The notes under the pieces: generated by a model | Seen by the model: the letters and a program-made list of their open reading frames with translations, nothing else | The model's database searches: none | What the model was told of the DNA's origin: nothing | Assembly: GCF_001439735.1 (NCBI RefSeq) | Contig: NZ_JYLN01000002.1 | Location: 372,001 to 436,000, forward strand | DNA from: Pseudomonas paralactis | GTDB lineage: Bacteria; Pseudomonadota; Gammaproteobacteria; Pseudomonadales; Pseudomonadaceae | DNA: 64,000 bases | Direction: 5' to 3' | Shown here: in pieces, positions 34,458 through 42,557 of the stretch | How the letters are laid out: the number at the start of each line of letters is the position of its first letter | How positions within the stretch are numbered: position 1 is the stretch's first letter | Made by a program: the position numbers and the translations under genes

Positions 34458-35215
34458 CACCCGTTGCTATTGACCGTCATCGGTGTTTTGTCGCGGCCTT
34501 CGATCATCTGGAAGCGATATTCACGCCCGGGCTTCTTCTCAAGCTGCCATTGGCGCCCCGGCAGAATGTGGTGCTTGGTGGTGGCTTCGCAGTCGGTTTT
34601 TTTCGCCGCTGAACAGTCCCGGAACTCATCGAGCACCACCACGCTGTTGCCGGCGTTGCGCAGGGTGTACTGGTCGGCGGTCTCGACGACCTTCGTATCG
34701 AAGCGGGTGTCCTTGGGCCGCACGAAAAACACCGTGCCGTAACCGGCCATGACGTTAACGCCGGCGGCGAGATCTTTTTTGTACTCGTCGCGCTCGGCGT
34801 CGGTCACGGCGAAGTCGTCTTCCTTCTCCGGCACCACCGGGATGAAACGCACCCGGAAGTAACGCTCCTTGTCGCGCTCACCCATGTACAGCAAGCGCGT
34901 CCCCTGGCGCCCGCCCGCCGGAACGATCAACCGCGCCGGGCTGGCCATCAGGCCGTCGCGGCTGGTGGCGGCGCCCTTGTCATCCGTCAGGGAGGCCACC
35001 GGGATTTCCCTGGACGTGCCGTCGGCGTTATAGACAATTTCCAGCACATTGACCTTGATAAAGGCGGTGCTGGTGCCGCCGTTGAATACCCGCTTGAGGT
35101 AAGAACTGCGGTCGCCCTCCAGGTAGTCGTACACCACGCCGACATTGATCGCCGGCCCGGCCTGCGCCGCCAACGACATCAGCAACAGCCCAGCCCCTAA
35201 CACTGCATGTTTCAT
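34457..35215 (-). CDS. Fimbrial periplasmic chaperone (CooB/CblB type)
   Basis: This 252-residue protein has a signal peptide (MKHAVLGAGLLLMSLAAQA) and an immunoglobulin-like chaperone first domain with LIVPAGGRQGTRLLYMG and YFRVRFIPVVPE, the strand pattern of alternative chaperones that serve CS1-type fimbriae. It protects pilin subunits in the periplasm and passes them to the usher. It follows the tip-subunit gene after about 66 bases and overlaps the last pilin gene. Confidence 0.83.
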   Translation of the reverse strand: MKHAVLGAGLLLMSLAAQAGPAINVGVVYDYLEGDRSSYLKRVFNGGTSTAFIKVNVLEIVYNADGTSREIPVASLTDDKGAATSRDGLMASPARLIVPAGGRQGTRLLYMGERDKERYFRVRFIPVVPEKEDDFAVTDAERDEYKKDLAAGVNVMAGYGTVFFVRPKDTRFDTKVVETADQYTLRNAGNSVVVLDEFRDCSAAKKTDCEATTKHHILPGRQWQLEKKPGREYRFQMIEGRDKTPMTVNSNG

Positions 35216-35281
35216 GTTTGATTACGCCTTATTGATTGAACGCGGCCCACCACAGGGAGCCGATATGCGAGCCGGGCTCGC

Positions 35282-36529
35282 CTAGACTTCCGAATCCCAG
35301 ATCACCGTGGCCACGCCGGAATAGGTGCTGCCGGGCTTCTTGAGCATGTCGGCGACGTCATCCTTGCCTACCTCGAAATGCAACTTGCCCTCGCGGTTAT
35401 TGACGTACTGCAACGGCTGGAACAGTTCGGTGCCGACGCCGTCGAGGCGCAGGGGCAGTTTGTTCACACCCTGGTCATGCTGATCACGCAAGCCATAGGG
35501 CAGGCTCACGGCGACTTGAAGCGGCACTTCGTCACCGTCGTTGTTGCGCAGGCCACAGGTGTTGCCGATCACTAGCCCGCACTCCAGGGTCATCTTGAAA
35601 CGTGAGCTGGCGGAGATTGCGAAGGTCTGGTCACGCCATAGCCGCGACGGGCGCCGCCCCTGGTTGAGCCAGGCTTGCCAGCCGCCTTCGGGTAACAGCT
35701 CGATGCGATTGCCGCCCGCCGGCAGGTCAATCTTGAGCACGTGCTCCACCGACAAGATGAAGTTGAAGGTCAGGGTGTTTTCGTCGGGGATCATGGTGGT
35801 GCCGAAATCCATATCGCCACCCGGGCCCATGGTGTAAGTGATGGAACCCTCATAAGTACCAGCGTCCATACCCAGAGGGTTTGGTGTCTTGAGTTCGTAG
35901 CCGTACTCAAGCGTGCTGTAGCTCATCCGCCCGATTTCCATACCATTTGTAACGCTGCAGGCTCCGGCGTTCTCCGGAACGATCCAGAAAAAGAGCGCAT
36001 ACGCTTGTCCCGCCGCCATGTAATTGATCGGCAAGCACGGTGCCGGCGCCCCTCGCCAATAAGCGTTCCAGCCCACACCTGGCGTGGCCCAGCCGGACAC
36101 ACCCGGTGGATAAGAGACATTCCACCGTCCCCCAATACCGGCAATGCGCATCTGTACCGTCTCCGCACGACCGGTGACGGTGTGAGTCACTTGCAGATCG
36201 CGAAATGCCGAGGGCACCTTGAAATAGGCGCTCTGGCGCGGATCCTCCGGAAACGCCGGTATCGGCCCATTGGAATAGGCCCGGAACGAACTGTTACGGA
36301 TACTGAAGGTATTGACCGCCTCGCACCTGGCGGGAACGTGCCAGGGACACAAGCCACTTTGCGGCGTGGTGTTGACGAATTTATTGCTCGTTGGGTTGGC
36401 CGGATCGGGGCGAAACACCGCCGTGATCTGCTCGACGATAGCCAGTGCCGGCAAGCTGTAGGTAGTGCCCAAAACCAGCGCGAATGCACAGAGCCCCAAG
36501 CGTTTTTTCATTGCGGTAATCAAGGTCAT
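35282..36529 (-). CDS. Fimbrial tip adhesin/minor subunit (CblD/CooD-like)
   Basis: This 415-residue exported protein has an N-terminal signal region (MKKRLGLCAFALVLGTTYSL) and a Cys-containing two-domain body, the size expected for the tip subunit of CS1-type fimbriae, which starts assembly and binds receptors. The C-terminal part (about 320-415) has pilin-like strands ending TYSGVATVIWDSE. The ATG at 36527-36529 is preferred, preceded by GGGAG; a TTG at 36544 or an ATG at 36511 are alternatives. It begins 21 bases after the usher stop, so they are cotranscribed. The receptor is unknown. Confidence 0.8.
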   Translation of the reverse strand: MTLITAMKKRLGLCAFALVLGTTYSLPALAIVEQITAVFRPDPANPTSNKFVNTTPQSGLCPWHVPARCEAVNTFSIRNSSFRAYSNGPIPAFPEDPRQSAYFKVPSAFRDLQVTHTVTGRAETVQMRIAGIGGRWNVSYPPGVSGWATPGVGWNAYWRGAPAPCLPINYMAAGQAYALFFWIVPENAGACSVTNGMEIGRMSYSTLEYGYELKTPNPLGMDAGTYEGSITYTMGPGGDMDFGTTMIPDENTLTFNFILSVEHVLKIDLPAGGNRIELLPEGGWQAWLNQGRRPSRLWRDQTFAISASSRFKMTLECGLVIGNTCGLRNNDGDEVPLQVAVSLPYGLRDQHDQGVNKLPLRLDGVGTELFQPLQYVNNREGKLHFEVGKDDVADMLKKPGSTYSGVATVIWDSEV

Positions 36530-36550
36530 GAACTCCCGTTTCAACCGCCG

Positions 36551-39073
36551 TCAACCGGCGGTTTCGCCCTTGTGGTTAGCTTCGGCCAGCGTGTCCGGCG
36601 TGCAGCGCAAGTCACCGATCATCAGCACGTCGTTTTCATTCGGCGCGGTGCTCGGGTCCAGGCGGAACTGGCAGAGCAACTGGTTCTGGTAGCGCACCTG
36701 CAGGGTCGGCGCGCTGGCGCTCATCTCCATGGAGAAGAACCCGTCCACTTCGCTGACTCCACGGCTGGCGTGGTTGATCACGTGATGGCCTTTAAGCGGC
36801 GCACCGCGTTCATCCAGCAGGCGGCCAAGTACGGTGACGGTTTTCATCACGGTGATCTTGCGGTAGTCCACGCCGCCCTTGTTCAGGTGGTAGCTGGAAC
36901 GCGCGGGCTGGATGTTCGCCGCCGGCGGGTGGTTGCCTTCGAAGTCGAAGCTCACGCTGCTGCTCTTGTAAGCCGAGACCGGAACGTAGTTGCGCCCCGG
37001 ACGCAGTACCGCGCTGCCGCCGCCCAGGTCGTCGGCGCGCAGGGCGATCTCATCGAGGTCGGTTTCCACGTCGATAATCATCCCCGCGCCGTTGCCCTGG
37101 TACTGGCTGCTGAGCAGCATTTTCCCGGCACCGGCGACGAAGGTGCTGTTGAGGTTCAAGCCACCGCTGAGGTCGCCGTTGAAGGAGCTGCGCTGCACAA
37201 AGCCGTCGCCGCTGACCACGTCGGTACTGAAGTTGGCCATGCCTGACAGGCCGACGCCGTAGGTATCAGTGATCGCCGTGGCCGAGACACTTTGCAGCAC
37301 ATGGTCGGTGAGGTTTTGGCGATACGTGATCGACGCATTGTTATCGCGGCCGCCATCACGGGCGGTGCGGGTGCCGATGCTGCCGGAAATCTGCCGGCCA
37401 TCGCTGCCCAGGTTCACGCTCAGGCTCACATCTACGCCACGGTTGCGCTGGTCGTTGGTGCCGGCGCTGCCGGGGCGGTCGAACACCGAGAAACGCCAGT
37501 TGGCGTCACTGCCGAAAAAGCTGTCGTGACGGCTCCAGCCCAGGTCCAGGCCCGCGCCTTCGACGTTGCCTTGGCTGTGGGACACGCGCATGTTCAAAGT
37601 GTTTTTCGCATCAAGACGATGGTTGACCGACAACGCCGAATTGCTGGCCTGGCCGACAAAGGTGTTGCGCCGCAGGCGCGTGCCGTCGGGCAGGGTTTCG
37701 TAGGTGTCGCGGGTGTCGAGCCAGCTGCGGTTGTGACTGAACACCAGGTTGGTCGCGCCGAAGCTGTAGAGCCCTTGCAGGTCAAGGCCGGTGCCATGTT
37801 CACGGGTTTGATAAACATTGGCATAGAGGCTGGTGTTGTCGGCAACGGTCCAGTCCACCGAGCTGCCATATTGCAGTTGCTCACGCACCTGGCGAGCCGA
37901 CAGCCCAAGAATCACTCGTGGGTGCAGCAGGTAATTGAGCGACGCGCCGGCCGTCACCGCACCCGAGGCTTGCTCGTCCCAGTTGCTGAACAGCTTGGTT
38001 TCGCGCCCGGCGAACAGGTTGTAGCGCCAGCGGTCTTCGGCGTTGCGCCAGTTACCGGGCTTGTACACCAGCTCCTGGGTAGTGCTGGTGGTGAGGCCGT
38101 CTTCCACCAGGCGCACTTCCACTTCATAGATACCGCCGGGCAGTGGCCGGGTGTCCAGGGTTTGCAGGCCGGCGGCCACGGCCTGGGTGTTGATCAACAA
38201 GCCGTTGCGATAAATCTCTACCGCTGCCTGACGGTTGGCGGTGACGTAGATCGGGTACACGCTGGGCTTGGGGTTGTTGATGGCCAGGCTGTCGGAGCTG
38301 CCGTACATGACGCCCAAGGCGGTGTCGGGGCTGGCGCCGAAGCTGCGCAGTTGACGGGTCAGGCCATCGGAATTGGGGGTGAAGTGGCCGAGGCGAAAAA
38401 ACTGCCCCTCCAGTTCACGCTGGGTATACAGCTCATGAATCGCGTGGCGCATGGGTTGGTCATTACCGCTCTGGCGTGCCAGTTGCAGGTTGAACACCTG
38501 GCTCCAGTTGCCCACGCTGGAACTGGCTTGCAAACCATAACGGCCGCCGAGGCTGTCTTGCTGACCGCCATTGAGGTTGAGCTGGTTGTTGATGATCAAC
38601 CCCAGGCTGCCGCCGTCGGGCTGGTCGTAAAAGCGCGGGGCTTCGCTGCTCAGTTCAACGTCCTGCGTGAGGATCGACAACTGGGAGCTTTCCAGATTGT
38701 AGTAAGCAGAGATCATCTTTTGCGGGCAAGACTGGGTGCAGGCGCCCAACGCCACGCCTTCTTCCAGCAGACCTTGCCAGGTGTCGCGGGTGGCAGCCGG
38801 CACCTTGCTGTCGCCAGTGTCGGTGAATTCGAGCAGGGTAACGCGATCATCCCGGGACAGCACGATCAGCGCTTCGCCAAGCAGTTGGTGGTCCAGGTCT
38901 ACGCGTACCGCGAGGGGCACATCGAAAAAGTGATCGGCAAAGCCTGCGGGCAAGCCTTGGGCCTGAGTGATCAGGCTGCCGGGTGTGGCTGCACCGGAAG
39001 CAGCAGGTGCCGCCAGCGCACTCGTACATATCAGCAGCGCAAGCGCAGCCGCGATAGGCGTCATCGGGAACAT
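36551..39073 (-). CDS. Outer-membrane usher of alternative (CS1/alpha) fimbriae
   Basis: This 840-residue protein has a signal peptide (PMTPIAAALALLICTSALA), an N-terminal domain with a Cys pair (GACTQSCPQ), a long beta-barrel region and a C-terminal domain with GRLLDERGAPLKGHHV. This matches CooC/CblC/TcfC-type ushers, which translocate subunits across the outer membrane. The start is uncertain: ATG at 39073 or 39064 both give a signal peptide, and an upstream ATG at 39157 falls in a hairpin. It lies downstream of the major pilin with the hairpin between them, and upstream of tip subunit, chaperone and second pilin. Confidence 0.87.
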   Translation of the reverse strand: MFPMTPIAAALALLICTSALAAPAASGAATPGSLITQAQGLPAGFADHFFDVPLAVRVDLDHQLLGEALIVLSRDDRVTLLEFTDTGDSKVPAATRDTWQGLLEEGVALGACTQSCPQKMISAYYNLESSQLSILTQDVELSSEAPRFYDQPDGGSLGLIINNQLNLNGGQQDSLGGRYGLQASSSVGNWSQVFNLQLARQSGNDQPMRHAIHELYTQRELEGQFFRLGHFTPNSDGLTRQLRSFGASPDTALGVMYGSSDSLAINNPKPSVYPIYVTANRQAAVEIYRNGLLINTQAVAAGLQTLDTRPLPGGIYEVEVRLVEDGLTTSTTQELVYKPGNWRNAEDRWRYNLFAGRETKLFSNWDEQASGAVTAGASLNYLLHPRVILGLSARQVREQLQYGSSVDWTVADNTSLYANVYQTREHGTGLDLQGLYSFGATNLVFSHNRSWLDTRDTYETLPDGTRLRRNTFVGQASNSALSVNHRLDAKNTLNMRVSHSQGNVEGAGLDLGWSRHDSFFGSDANWRFSVFDRPGSAGTNDQRNRGVDVSLSVNLGSDGRQISGSIGTRTARDGGRDNNASITYRQNLTDHVLQSVSATAITDTYGVGLSGMANFSTDVVSGDGFVQRSSFNGDLSGGLNLNSTFVAGAGKMLLSSQYQGNGAGMIIDVETDLDEIALRADDLGGGSAVLRPGRNYVPVSAYKSSSVSFDFEGNHPPAANIQPARSSYHLNKGGVDYRKITVMKTVTVLGRLLDERGAPLKGHHVINHASRGVSEVDGFFSMEMSASAPTLQVRYQNQLLCQFRLDPSTAPNENDVLMIGDLRCTPDTLAEANHKGETAG

Positions 39074-39155
39074 GAACGGATACTCTGAATGCCAGGAGAC
39101 CAGAATCGAAAACCAGGCCGGCGAACGGAGGAGGAATTCGCCGACCTGAAAAGTC

Positions 39156-39176
39156 ATGCCCGCGCCAAGCGGGCAT
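39156..39176 (-). terminator. Attenuator-like hairpin between major pilin and usher genes
   Basis: A perfect 8-base stem (ATGCCCGC/GCGGGCAT) with a 5-base loop lies ten bases after the major pilin stop, followed by a short T-rich run (GACTTTTC). It could end most transcripts after the pilin while letting some read into the usher, which would explain the excess of pilin needed for a fibre. Confidence 0.6.
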
Positions 39177-39185
39177 TGATTGGCA

Positions 39186-39686
39186 TCAAGGCCCTACTGG
39201 CAGTACCGCGTCGAAGACCACTGGCATCACGGAGGTGTACGAACCGCGCTGCGTCGCCGAAGGCTTGGCTGCGACGATGCGCATCTCCGCACCTACGCCT
39301 GGGGTGGAGTCGGCTTCGTTGACCACTTCCTGTGGGGTGCCGGTCAGGGTCACGCCATTGAGGGTGGTGGTGAGCGGGATGTTCTGGCTTGGGTCACCGT
39401 TGAACAGCACGGCCGGGCCGCCTTCGATGTAGGCGTGAACCGAACCATTGGTGTTCTTGATGTCGTAGATGGCGCTCAACGGCGCCAGCTCACCGCTGAC
39501 CAGGTTGTAGGTCATGGTTTCATCGCGACCCCAGTTCGGGTCACGCGGCTGGGCGTGGAACACGGTAGTCGGGATGGTGGCCTTCATGTTGACGGTGTGG
39601 CTGGCTTCACCGGCAGCAAAAGCTGTTACCGAGGAGGACAGCGCCATAACAGCCAGGGGAACAGCAATCGCGAACTTCTTGAACAT
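39186..39686 (-). CDS. CS1-type fimbrial major pilin
   Basis: This 166-residue protein has a signal peptide (MFKKFAIAVPLAVMALSSSV, cleaved near AFA) and the CS1/CblA major-subunit pattern: HTVNMKATIPTTVFHAQPRD, WGRDETMTYN, PLSAIYDIKN and a final strand MPVVFDAVLP. It is the first gene of a five-gene fimbrial operon and is followed by a hairpin. The family forms thin fibres used for attachment and biofilm formation. Confidence 0.87.
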   Translation of the reverse strand: MFKKFAIAVPLAVMALSSSVTAFAAGEASHTVNMKATIPTTVFHAQPRDPNWGRDETMTYNLVSGELAPLSAIYDIKNTNGSVHAYIEGGPAVLFNGDPSQNIPLTTTLNGVTLTGTPQEVVNEADSTPGVGAEMRIVAAKPSATQRGSYTSVMPVVFDAVLPVGP

Positions 39687-40102
39687 GGTTAATACCTGTA
39701 GTTATCAACATTGAGTGATTCGTCGCCAAGTAACCGCCTTAACAACGAGTGCGCGGCCATTAGTTGCAACGCCCAACAATGATCAACTCAAAATAACAGT
39801 AGGTATGCAGGCAACCTCTCCCACTTGCGTAGCCCGATTAATCAGGGGTTGAGAGAAAAATATGGCACTTTGCCAAAACTTTTAAAGTGGCTGTAAGAAC
39901 AAGACTACAACCCAAAAAACAGTGCCAACCGAAAGAACTTTCAGTCAGAAAAATACCACAAACCCGCTGCCGCACTCGAACTTAACCGAGTGTAAACTCT
40001 AATTAAAGTTATCACTCTAAAATTAATCGTATTCCAGGTATTCAAAGGACCTCTCCTGAAAAAGGCGCCGATGACCGTTGGTCGCCAAGCCCTATCGTCA
40101 CA
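39687..40102. other. AT-rich divergent promoter region of fimbrial operon and padR
   Basis: This stretch is clearly richer in A and T than its surroundings, especially 39780-40060, and holds no gene. It must contain the promoter of the fimbrial operon (minus strand). AT-rich regions of this type are frequent targets of H-NS/MvaT-like silencers in Pseudomonas, which is inference here. Confidence 0.55.
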
Positions 40103-40127
40103 TTAAGATATATCTTAAGTTATATCT
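40103..40127. promoter_or_regulatory. Overlapping palindromes upstream of padR
   Basis: TTAAGATATATCTTAA (40103-40118) is a perfect 16-base palindrome. It overlaps a second inverted repeat, AGATATA-N8-TATATCT (40106-40127). The site ends 21 bases before the PadR start codon, a position suited to autoregulation by the PadR protein. Confidence 0.6.
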
Positions 40128-40148
40128 AAACCTTTCTGGAGGCCCTGC

Positions 40149-40658
40149 ATGAGAAACGAACCTCGCGGTGAATTCGAAAAACGTGGCGGTCGCGGTCCTC
40201 GCGTCTTCGCACCGGGTGATCTTAAATTACTGCTGCTGGCACTGATCGCCGAACAGCCATGCCACGGCTACGATTTGATACGCCGCATCGAAAGCCTGTT
40301 CGACGGCGCCTACAGCCCCAGCCCCGGCGTGATCTACCCGACCCTGACCTTCCTCGAAGAGAGCGAGCTGATCAGCGGCACTGCCGAAGGCGGGAAAAAA
40401 CACTACACAATCACCGACGCCGGTCGTCTCTTCTTAAGCGAGCAAGCGGTTGCTCTGGACGGCGTACGTATGCGCATCGACGTCAGCAAACGCTCACTGC
40501 GCGGCCACGACCGCCCACCTGAAATCCACGAAGCGGTGCATAACCTGCGCCATGCCTTGCATTCGCACAACGGGCACTGGAGCCCGCAGGAAATCGTTCG
40601 TGTTGCGGCGCTGCTCAACCGCACAGCTCAAGCCATTGCCGACGGGACAGACCAATGA
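40149..40658 (+). CDS. PadR-family transcriptional regulator (YqjI-like)
   Basis: This 169-residue protein has a PadR winged helix with LLLLALIAEQPCHGYDLIRR, SPSPGVIYPTLTFLEE and GGKKHYTITDAGR, and a C-terminal dimerisation helix region. It is coupled by ATGA to a siderophore-interacting protein gene. The E. coli pair yqjI-yqjH has the same two families, and YqjI represses yqjH in response to nickel/iron status, so a similar role is likely. The metal-binding N-terminal extension of E. coli YqjI is not evident here. TGGAGG at 40137-40142 is a strong ribosome-binding site. Confidence 0.88.
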   Translation: MRNEPRGEFEKRGGRGPRVFAPGDLKLLLLALIAEQPCHGYDLIRRIESLFDGAYSPSPGVIYPTLTFLEESELISGTAEGGKKHYTITDAGRLFLSEQAVALDGVRMRIDVSKRSLRGHDRPPEIHEAVHNLRHALHSHNGHWSPQEIVRVAALLNRTAQAIADGTDQ

Positions 40659-41422
40659 ACACACAAGCCATTCACCGCGTAACCCACGAAATCAAACGCC
40701 GCCGCCTGGAAGTGCTGCGGGTGGTGGACATCACCCCGCGCATGCGCCGCATCACACTGGGTGGGCCTGAGCTGGCGGGCTTTATCAGCCTGGGCAGCGA
40801 CGATCACATCAAGCTGCTGTTCCCACAGAACGCCGCCGAGCAAGCGGCGCTGGAAAGCCCGACATTCGCCATCAAGGGCGACGGCCCGCAACCGGCCATG
40901 CGCGACTACACGCCACGACGCTACAACCTGGAAATCGGCGAGCTGGATATCGACTTCGTGCTGCATGGCGATGGCCCTGCGTCTACCTGGGCCGAGCAGG
41001 CGCAGGTCGGTCAGCACCTGTATATCGGTGGGCCACGAGGCTCGATGATCGTGCCGGACATTTTCGACAGCTACCTGCTGATCGGCGACGAAACCGCCCT
41101 GCCCGCCATCGGTCGACGCCTGGAAGAACTGCCGGCCGGGCGCAAGGTGCTGGCGGTGATTGAAATCGCCGATGCGGCGGAGCAACAAGCGCTGCAAAGC
41201 GCGGCGGACGTCGAGGTTATTTGGCTGCTGCGTGGTCAGGATGACCTGCTCGATGTGGTGCGAAACCTGACACTGCCCGGCGGCACGCTGTACAGCTTTG
41301 TCGCCACCGAAACCAGGTTGTCACGCCAGGTACGGCGGGTGCTGCTGGATACCCACAAGGTCGATGAGCAATACCTCAAGGCCGTGGGCTACTGGCGTGC
41401 TGAAGGCAGCGAAGAAGAATAA
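40655..41422 (+). CDS. Siderophore-interacting protein (YqjH/ViuB-like ferric reductase)
   Basis: This 255-residue protein has an FAD-binding barrel with MRDYTPRRYN and a NAD(P)H-type domain with GGPRGSMIVPD and YLLIGDETALPAIGRRLEEL, typical of SIP-family ferric-siderophore reductases. It would reduce iron(III) chelates in the cytoplasm to free iron. It is coupled to the PadR-type regulator in front of it and ends at a REP dyad. The C-terminal YLKAVGYWRAEG matches the family end, so the gene is complete. Confidence 0.9.
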   Translation: MNTQAIHRVTHEIKRRRLEVLRVVDITPRMRRITLGGPELAGFISLGSDDHIKLLFPQNAAEQAALESPTFAIKGDGPQPAMRDYTPRRYNLEIGELDIDFVLHGDGPASTWAEQAQVGQHLYIGGPRGSMIVPDIFDSYLLIGDETALPAIGRRLEELPAGRKVLAVIEIADAAEQQALQSAADVEVIWLLRGQDDLLDVVRNLTLPGGTLYSFVATETRLSRQVRRVLLDTHKVDEQYLKAVGYWRAEGSEEE

Positions 41423-41423
41423 A

Positions 41424-41506
41424 GGTGGGGCTTGCCTGCGATGCAAGCACCTCGGTTTATCAGTTACACCGAGGTGATGCTATCGCAGGCAAGCCAGCTC
41501 CCACCT
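41424..41506. repeat. Inverted REP pair between convergent genes
   Basis: REP cores at about 41424-41442 and 41480-41506 enclose a second inverted repeat (CACCTCGGT/ACCGAGGTG). The structure lies between convergent genes and may serve as a bidirectional terminator. Confidence 0.8.
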
Positions 41507-41520
41507 TAATGGTGCTCACT

Positions 41521-42147
41521 TTAAATCGAGGGTGATTTGAGGCGCTTGTCCAGGCCAACGATCACCAGCCCAATGACGATAAACCCTGCCAAAATCCCTC
41601 CGGCATTCACAAACACTTGTGGATAACCGAGGCTGTCCACATCCATGAACGGGTACTGATACTGCCCGAGCATATGCCCCCGCAGCAGCACATAACCGAA
41701 GTACACCAATGGGTAGATCACCCAGCCGGCAATGTGTTTGAGCCGCAACGTACCCTTGGGCACACACCGCCACCAATACACCACAAACGACAACGGCATG
41801 ACGTCGTGCAGCAATTCATCGGCGATAAATTGAAAGCCTTGCGGGCTCCACAAATGCCGCAGCAGCAGGTTGTAGGCCAGGCTCACCACCACAATGCTCG
41901 TGGCGATCCCACTGCTGACGCCAGGCCTGAGGAAAAACCGTTTGGCGGCAGATTCGCGAGTCACCAGCGCATAGCTGAGCACCACGACCACCAGGGTGTT
42001 GGTCAATACGGTGAAAAAGCTCAGGAAGCTGACCAGCCCGCCCAGCAGGCTGGCGCCGATGGACCAGCGCGAATACAGAATCAGGTATTGCTGGATCGCC
42101 AAGCCCACCCAACCGGCGAGTGCGGCCGTTGCGACAAAACGCTTCAT
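41521..42147 (-). CDS. Pr6Pr family membrane protein
   Basis: This 208-residue protein has six predicted helices with the family landmarks LSFFTVLTNTLV, LLHDVMPLSFVVYWW and YPLVYFGYVLLRG, plus a final YPFMDVDSLGYPQVFVNAGG. These fit the Pr6Pr (FAR-17a/AIG1-like) family, whose function in bacteria is not established. The upstream VF530-type gene ends 5 bases before this gene's start on the same strand, so the two are likely cotranscribed. Confidence 0.82.
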   Translation of the reverse strand: MKRFVATAALAGWVGLAIQQYLILYSRWSIGASLLGGLVSFLSFFTVLTNTLVVVVLSYALVTRESAAKRFFLRPGVSSGIATSIVVVSLAYNLLLRHLWSPQGFQFIADELLHDVMPLSFVVYWWRCVPKGTLRLKHIAGWVIYPLVYFGYVLLRGHMLGQYQYPFMDVDSLGYPQVFVNAGGILAGFIVIGLVIVGLDKRLKSPSI

Positions 42148-42151
42148 GGGC

Positions 42152-42385
42152 TCAGTCCAGCGGGCGTTTGGTCCGCATCAGCTTGACGTACAACCCTTCG
42201 ACTTTTTCCCGCGCCCAGGGCGTCTTGCGCAGGAAGGTCAGGCTCGACTTGATGCTCGGGTCGCTCTTGAAGCAGCGGATATCAATACGCTCGGCCAGGC
42301 CGCTCCACTCGTAATGTTCCACCAGGGTGGTGAGCACGTGTTGCAGGGTCACACCATGGAGCGGGTCGTTGCTTGTCGCGGTCAT
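42152..42385 (-). CDS. VF530-family small protein
   Basis: This 77-residue protein contains [20 protein letters not shown] and [20 protein letters not shown], the hallmarks of the VF530 (DUF2132) family, a small helical fold with suggested DNA-binding ability. The ATG at 42383-42385 is used because the conserved domain begins there; the longer frame upstream is unrelated. It is divergent from the ZnuD-like receptor gene. Confidence 0.87.
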   Translation of the reverse strand: MTATSNDPLHGVTLQHVLTTLVEHYEWSGLAERIDIRCFKSDPSIKSSLTFLRKTPWAREKVEGLYVKLMRTKRPLD

Positions 42386-42510
42386 GCCAGGCCTTTTGCA
42401 AAAAGAGGAAACACAGCCGCGCACCTTAGCCGACGAGGCGTGCAGGTGGAAGCATCGCATTGAATATAGCCCGTCAGGAAAAGTTCCCCCTTTCCCGCAA
42501 AAAAAGAGAT

Positions 42511-42523
42511 GTTATATTGTAAC
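42511..42523. promoter_or_regulatory. Zur-type box upstream of the ZnuD-like receptor
   Basis: GTTATATTGTAAC matches the Zur consensus core and differs from the rpmE2 box (16230-16242) only at the central bases. It lies 34 bases before the receptor start codon, the same distance as at rpmE2. Confidence 0.72.
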
Positions 42524-42557
42524 TTTACTTATCAGAAGTTTTGCCTAGGAATCTCCG

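Noticed and set aside
36530..36544. TTG start for the fimbrial tip gene at 36544
   Set aside because: An ATG five codons downstream, with GGGAG before it, gives a better start.
35741..37246. 501-codon frame opposite the fimbrial genes
   Set aside because: It overlaps the usher and tip genes, which show family motifs and signal peptides, and has an unnatural His/Arg/Val-rich composition.
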